Source: Salticus scenicus (Eukaryota > Arthropoda > Arachnida > Araneae > Salticidae). Taken from it: DNA of 64,000 nucleotides. A model generated the notes under the pieces. The model saw nothing but the letters and a program-made list of their open reading frames with translations. It did not search any database and had not been told where the DNA came from. Where the stretch lies: the NCBI GenBank assembly GCA_963930645.1, contig OZ005652.1, forward strand, positions 354,495,102 to 354,559,101, read 5' to 3'. The translations under genes were made by a program, and so were the position numbers. Below, piece after piece: positions 60,861-64,000 of this stretch; within the stretch, counting starts at the first letter, position 1; each line of letters opens with the position of its first letter.

Positions 60861-60957
60861 AAGAAATTATCTTTAGAATACAATAGAAAATGATTATCTT
60901 TTACGATGTATAGAATTAGATGTCAGAAAAACTTTTAATAATTAATATTAAATTTAG

Positions 60958-60994
<37 letters not shown>

Positions 60995-62378
60995 CTAAGT
61001 TTATTCCGAGAGAAACCAAAGGTTTTAATATACGCAAATTACTATTAAACAGATTAAATTAGAGCTACTTATCTGGCAACCATATATATAAAACAAGTAA
61101 CATTAAAGTTTGACCATCTGTAGCTTCATCACAGGTAAAAACTGAAACTAATAAGCTGTTTCCTTAAATTCAAAGAATGTGTTAATAATTTAGTAATTAT
61201 AAATAATTGTCACTTAAGGATTTATGACCTAAAATCGATCTGCCTTGCTGACAAAACCAGAACTAGAAGTAAGTAAATAACCATTTTTTCGAACAGATTG
61301 TAAAAATATAAATATTTTTAACATTTTTGATTAAATCCAAGAATAAAAGGAGTTCGAATAATACAAATAAATCTAAAATTTATTGTCTCTGAAACACTTT
61401 GTTTTAAATGTAATTCGATTTCTAACCGCTACAAAAAAGTACTGAAAGTAAATATTTGAAACACTTTCTGTATGAGGATTTTGTTAATACAGAAATGATA
61501 TTGACAGGTTTTTGTTTACGAAAAATATCATATTCTTTAATATGACAGCCTTCGATCTTTGGGGTGCAACATATGACAAAAAACGGTTTTTTGACCAATT
61601 TTAATAAATACCTTAAAAAAAAAAAAAAAAAAAAAAAAAAACTTTTTTTGTTTTTAATTTGGGAAAACTCTCATTTTATTATATAAGCAAACAAAACTTC
61701 AGTCCTATTTAAATATGTTATAATCAATAATTCTATTATAAAATTTAATCCTTTATAAATATATATTTCTTCGTTATCCTTTTTTCCACAGAACATAAAA
61801 CAACACAAAATTAAATTAGGAAGTACACTTTTTTGCGATATTTTAAAGGATAGATAGTTATTATAATCTTCATTTAACATTAGTTTTTAAATAAAAATAA
61901 GAAGAGTTGTTAATGTTCACACATTGTACTTCCGCTTAATCGCTTAATCGTATATATAAAGTGTTAATTTTGTAGAAAACTTTAAAAATTTCAGAGTTTG
62001 TCATATTCGCAGGTATTGAGGTTCCTTGGATTTGATAAAAACTTTTAGCAGTTGGTTTGTGAGCGTCATTATATATAGGTGTGTGTGTGTTATCAACATA
62101 GTACAAGAGCAATGGTTAATACTAAATTCAAACTGGATATAACTACTTTTTATAATATGGGAATGCTACTTAAGACTAAAAACAAATAAATATATACATA
62201 AACAGTTTGTGTGCAGTGACAAACAAACAAATCCCTATAAATTATGCAAATAGGCGGAAATTCGGGAAGATGTTTTTTAAAACCTTTAGACTGCAGTAAA
62301 CACAATGAAATAAACATTAGTATTATTCATAAAATTACATCTCATATAGAGATATCATAACCACACGCGTCTTTGTAG
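60861..62378. other. AT-rich intergenic DNA
   Basis: (TA)n at about 60960-60992 and poly(A) at about 61615-61640. No gene. The 69-residue frame at 61671-61880 has no features. Confidence 0.55.
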
Positions 62379-62477
62379 AAAACCACAATTTTTATCAAAA
62401 CAAATAAAATAAAATCACTGTAAAACACGTATAAAACGATACATTTAATAAAAATCATTAAAATTACATCATGTCAA

Positions 62478-62527
62478 GGCATTTCGTCCTGAACATCAGG
62501 GCATCATCAGGAGAGAGCCATTTTAAC
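62478..62527 (-). ncRNA. Hammerhead-like motif, left arm of the fold-back
   Basis: Minus strand: intact CTGATGA (62520-62514), one extra T, GCCCTGA-tgt-TCAGGAC hairpin (one mismatch), then GAAA (62485-62482). The next segment atgcctt no longer forms a clean stem III, and stem I pairs for only two bases. The core is kept but the flanking stems are damaged. Confidence 0.45.
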
Positions 62528-62943
62528 TAGAAGTACAGTAACATATGATTTATATATACAAAAGAACCATATTACGGTTACAGTTATTATACATGAAACA
62601 CATGAAACAGTTAAACACAGATCAATCACAAATGAAACACTCTGAAAGCGTAGAGTTGAGCTTCACTTGGCTACTATGGAGACACCTTTTTCCCTTTTAC
62701 TACAGACTATAAGCTGCTCAATAGAAGCATAATAGAATTCAACTATATTTAAGAAGGCCTCAACTGTTGCGACCGAAAAAAAATGTGTCTCCATAGTAAC
62801 CAAGTGAAGCTCGACTCTACGCTTTCAGACTGTTTCATTTGTGATTGATCTGTGTTCCACTGTTTCATGTATAATAACTGTAACCATAATATGGTTCTTT
62901 TGTATATATAAATCAAATGTTACTGTACTTCTAGTTAAAATGG

Positions 62944-62993
62944 CTCTGTCTTGATGATGCCCTGATGTTCAGGGCGAAAGGCCTTGACACGAT
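62944..62993 (+). ncRNA. Hammerhead-like motif, right arm of the fold-back
   Basis: tgtc (stem I strand), TTGATGA (one change from CTGATGA), extra T, perfect GCCCTGA-tgt-TCAGGGC hairpin, GAA, AGGCCT minimal hairpin, T, then gaca, which pairs perfectly with tgtc. The stems are intact but the first core base is changed, which would be expected to reduce or abolish cleavage. It complements the left copy, where the core is intact and the stems are not. Confidence 0.5.
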
Positions 62994-63077
62994 GTAATTT
63001 TAATGATTTTAATTAAATGTATCGTTTTATACGTGTTTTACAGTGAATTTTTATTTTTTATAAAAGTCGTGGTTTTT

Positions 63078-63712
63078 TATTTGTATTATATCTACGAAAA
63101 TATTTGAATAAAATTTATTCGACAGTAGTTTGCTGGCTAAATTTATTTTAAATATATTAGGACTATGCATGTATATTTTTGAAAATGCATTTTAGTTTCC
63201 ATTATTAGTTATCTTAAAGCGCTAAATTTAAGTTCAACATGATGTGTGTATATAAATTACAGACATTATACTAGACTACAGAAAATCAAGTTAGTTATAA
63301 TTTTTCTATAAACTTAAATATAGGGAAATATTTTATTAATATTTACCTAAACTGACTGAAAATATTATTTTAAAATTAATGTATTAATTTTAACCTCAAA
63401 CTTTTACATTGATTCTTTTTTTTATAATTACGCTTTTTCATGTTTCGTGAACTCAATATTTCAATTTCAAACAATTTATTTCAGTCTATGTCTGTTGTCA
63501 GCACAACTCAAAAGAAATACAAAGAAACATCCATAAACCGGCGCTAATGACTTTTACAATGGTTGGACACATATCGAAATCAAAAATTAATCGAAAATAT
63601 AACTTAATAATGTGAAAGAGATGTTATGATTAAAAAAATAAAAAAAGAAAGAAAACTAATAGTTCTCCGTACTAAACTAAATTTCTGCTTTTGCTAGAAT
63701 TTCATCTCAATC

Positions 63713-63750
<38 letters not shown>

Positions 63751-64000
63751 TTTGTTTTTTGAAAGAAATGAAAAGAAAAGAAAATTATTAATAATCAGTA
63801 TCGAAACAAACAGTATTGAAAAGGCTGAAAAAGTCTTCTTTTAGACAAAAAGACATAATTCATTTAATTCATTTTAATTTTTAATTGTTGCCAAAAATGT
63901 TTACGATTTAATTTTAATTATTATTATTATTATTTTTTTTTTTTTTTACGAAAGAAATTTACGCGTAAATATTAAAAATGATACAAAACTAAACTTGCAG
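63078..64000. other. AT-rich intergenic DNA with (TTTTC)n and poly(T)
   Basis: Nothing coding. A cttttctttt repeat runs into poly(T) at about 63716-63752, followed by an A/G-rich mirror (gaaaagaaaagaaaa), and another poly(T) lies near 63932-63948. Confidence 0.6.

Larger units (their letters stand above)
62379..63077. mobile_element. Large fold-back element, arms about 300 bp
   Basis: The left arm (62379 to about 62692) and right arm (about 62780 to 63077) are reverse complements with scattered mismatches and indels. Matching blocks include tcactgtaaaacacgtataa, aagtacagtaacat, gaaccatatta and tctgaaagcgtagagt. A central spacer of about 85 bp contains 'aagctgctcaatagaagc'. No coding capacity. 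Each arm carries a hammerhead-like motif pointing outward. Confidence 0.88.

Overview
This is an A/T-rich (by eye roughly three quarters A/T), intron-less, gene-poor stretch of animal nuclear DNA. It is packed with (TA)n tracts, 20-40 nt poly(A)/poly(T) runs and decayed transposable elements. I recognise no host protein-coding gene, rRNA, canonical tRNA or CRISPR array. The mix of Tc1/mariner elements, a gag-bearing LTR element, Penelope-like and I/R1-type LINE sequences and tRNA-derived SINEs fits an arthropod. Two SINE copies carry a sequence I associate from memory with spiders, so Araneae is my best guess (inference, not proven).

Layout. 1-4.3 kb: simple-sequence-rich intergenic DNA with one moderate-complexity island. 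4.3-15.2 kb: a tandem LTR-internal-LTR-internal-LTR array with three LTRs of about 700 bp and two gag-bearing interiors without pol. Each interior carries the same nested Tc1-like transposon. A 4-bp target duplication brackets the whole array, which is inserted in the tip of a small palindromic element. 15.3-30.8 kb: intergenic DNA holding a seven-unit satellite-like block, microsatellites, a 79-bp duplication and a perfect 15-bp-arm hairpin. 30.8-32 kb: a retroposon tail and two direct SINE copies. 35.0-36.4 kb: a decayed Ty3/gypsy-like gag-protease-RT remnant on the minus strand, so broken by stops that it leaves no long ORF. 36.7-50.1 kb: a second palindromic element, three short tandem arrays with 182-190 bp periods and one of 170 bp, a MITE-like element, another SINE type and a head-to-head pair of Penelope-like (PLE) GIY-YIG fragments. 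50.5-54.8 kb: a fold-back element and a mariner-superfamily pseudogene. 55.4-60.9 kb: a nearly full-length but frameshifted LINE of the I/R1 type on the minus strand. 62.4-63.1 kb: a 0.7-kb fold-back with arms of about 300 bp.

The most interesting thread is a recurring RNA-like motif. Four unrelated-looking repeat types (the palindromes at 15.2 and 36.7 kb, the PLE pair at 45.4/46.85 kb, the fold-back at 50.7 kb and the fold-back at 62.5/62.95 kb) contain CTGANGA, one extra base, a short hairpin, GAAA, a minimal hairpin and then a T or TH site. This is the layout of a type I hammerhead ribozyme. PLEs are known to carry hammerhead ribozymes. The mobile sequences here therefore look like a community of autonomous (LINE, PLE, gypsy-like) and non-autonomous (gag-only LTR element, SINEs, hammerhead-bearing palindromes) elements, all now decayed to some degree.
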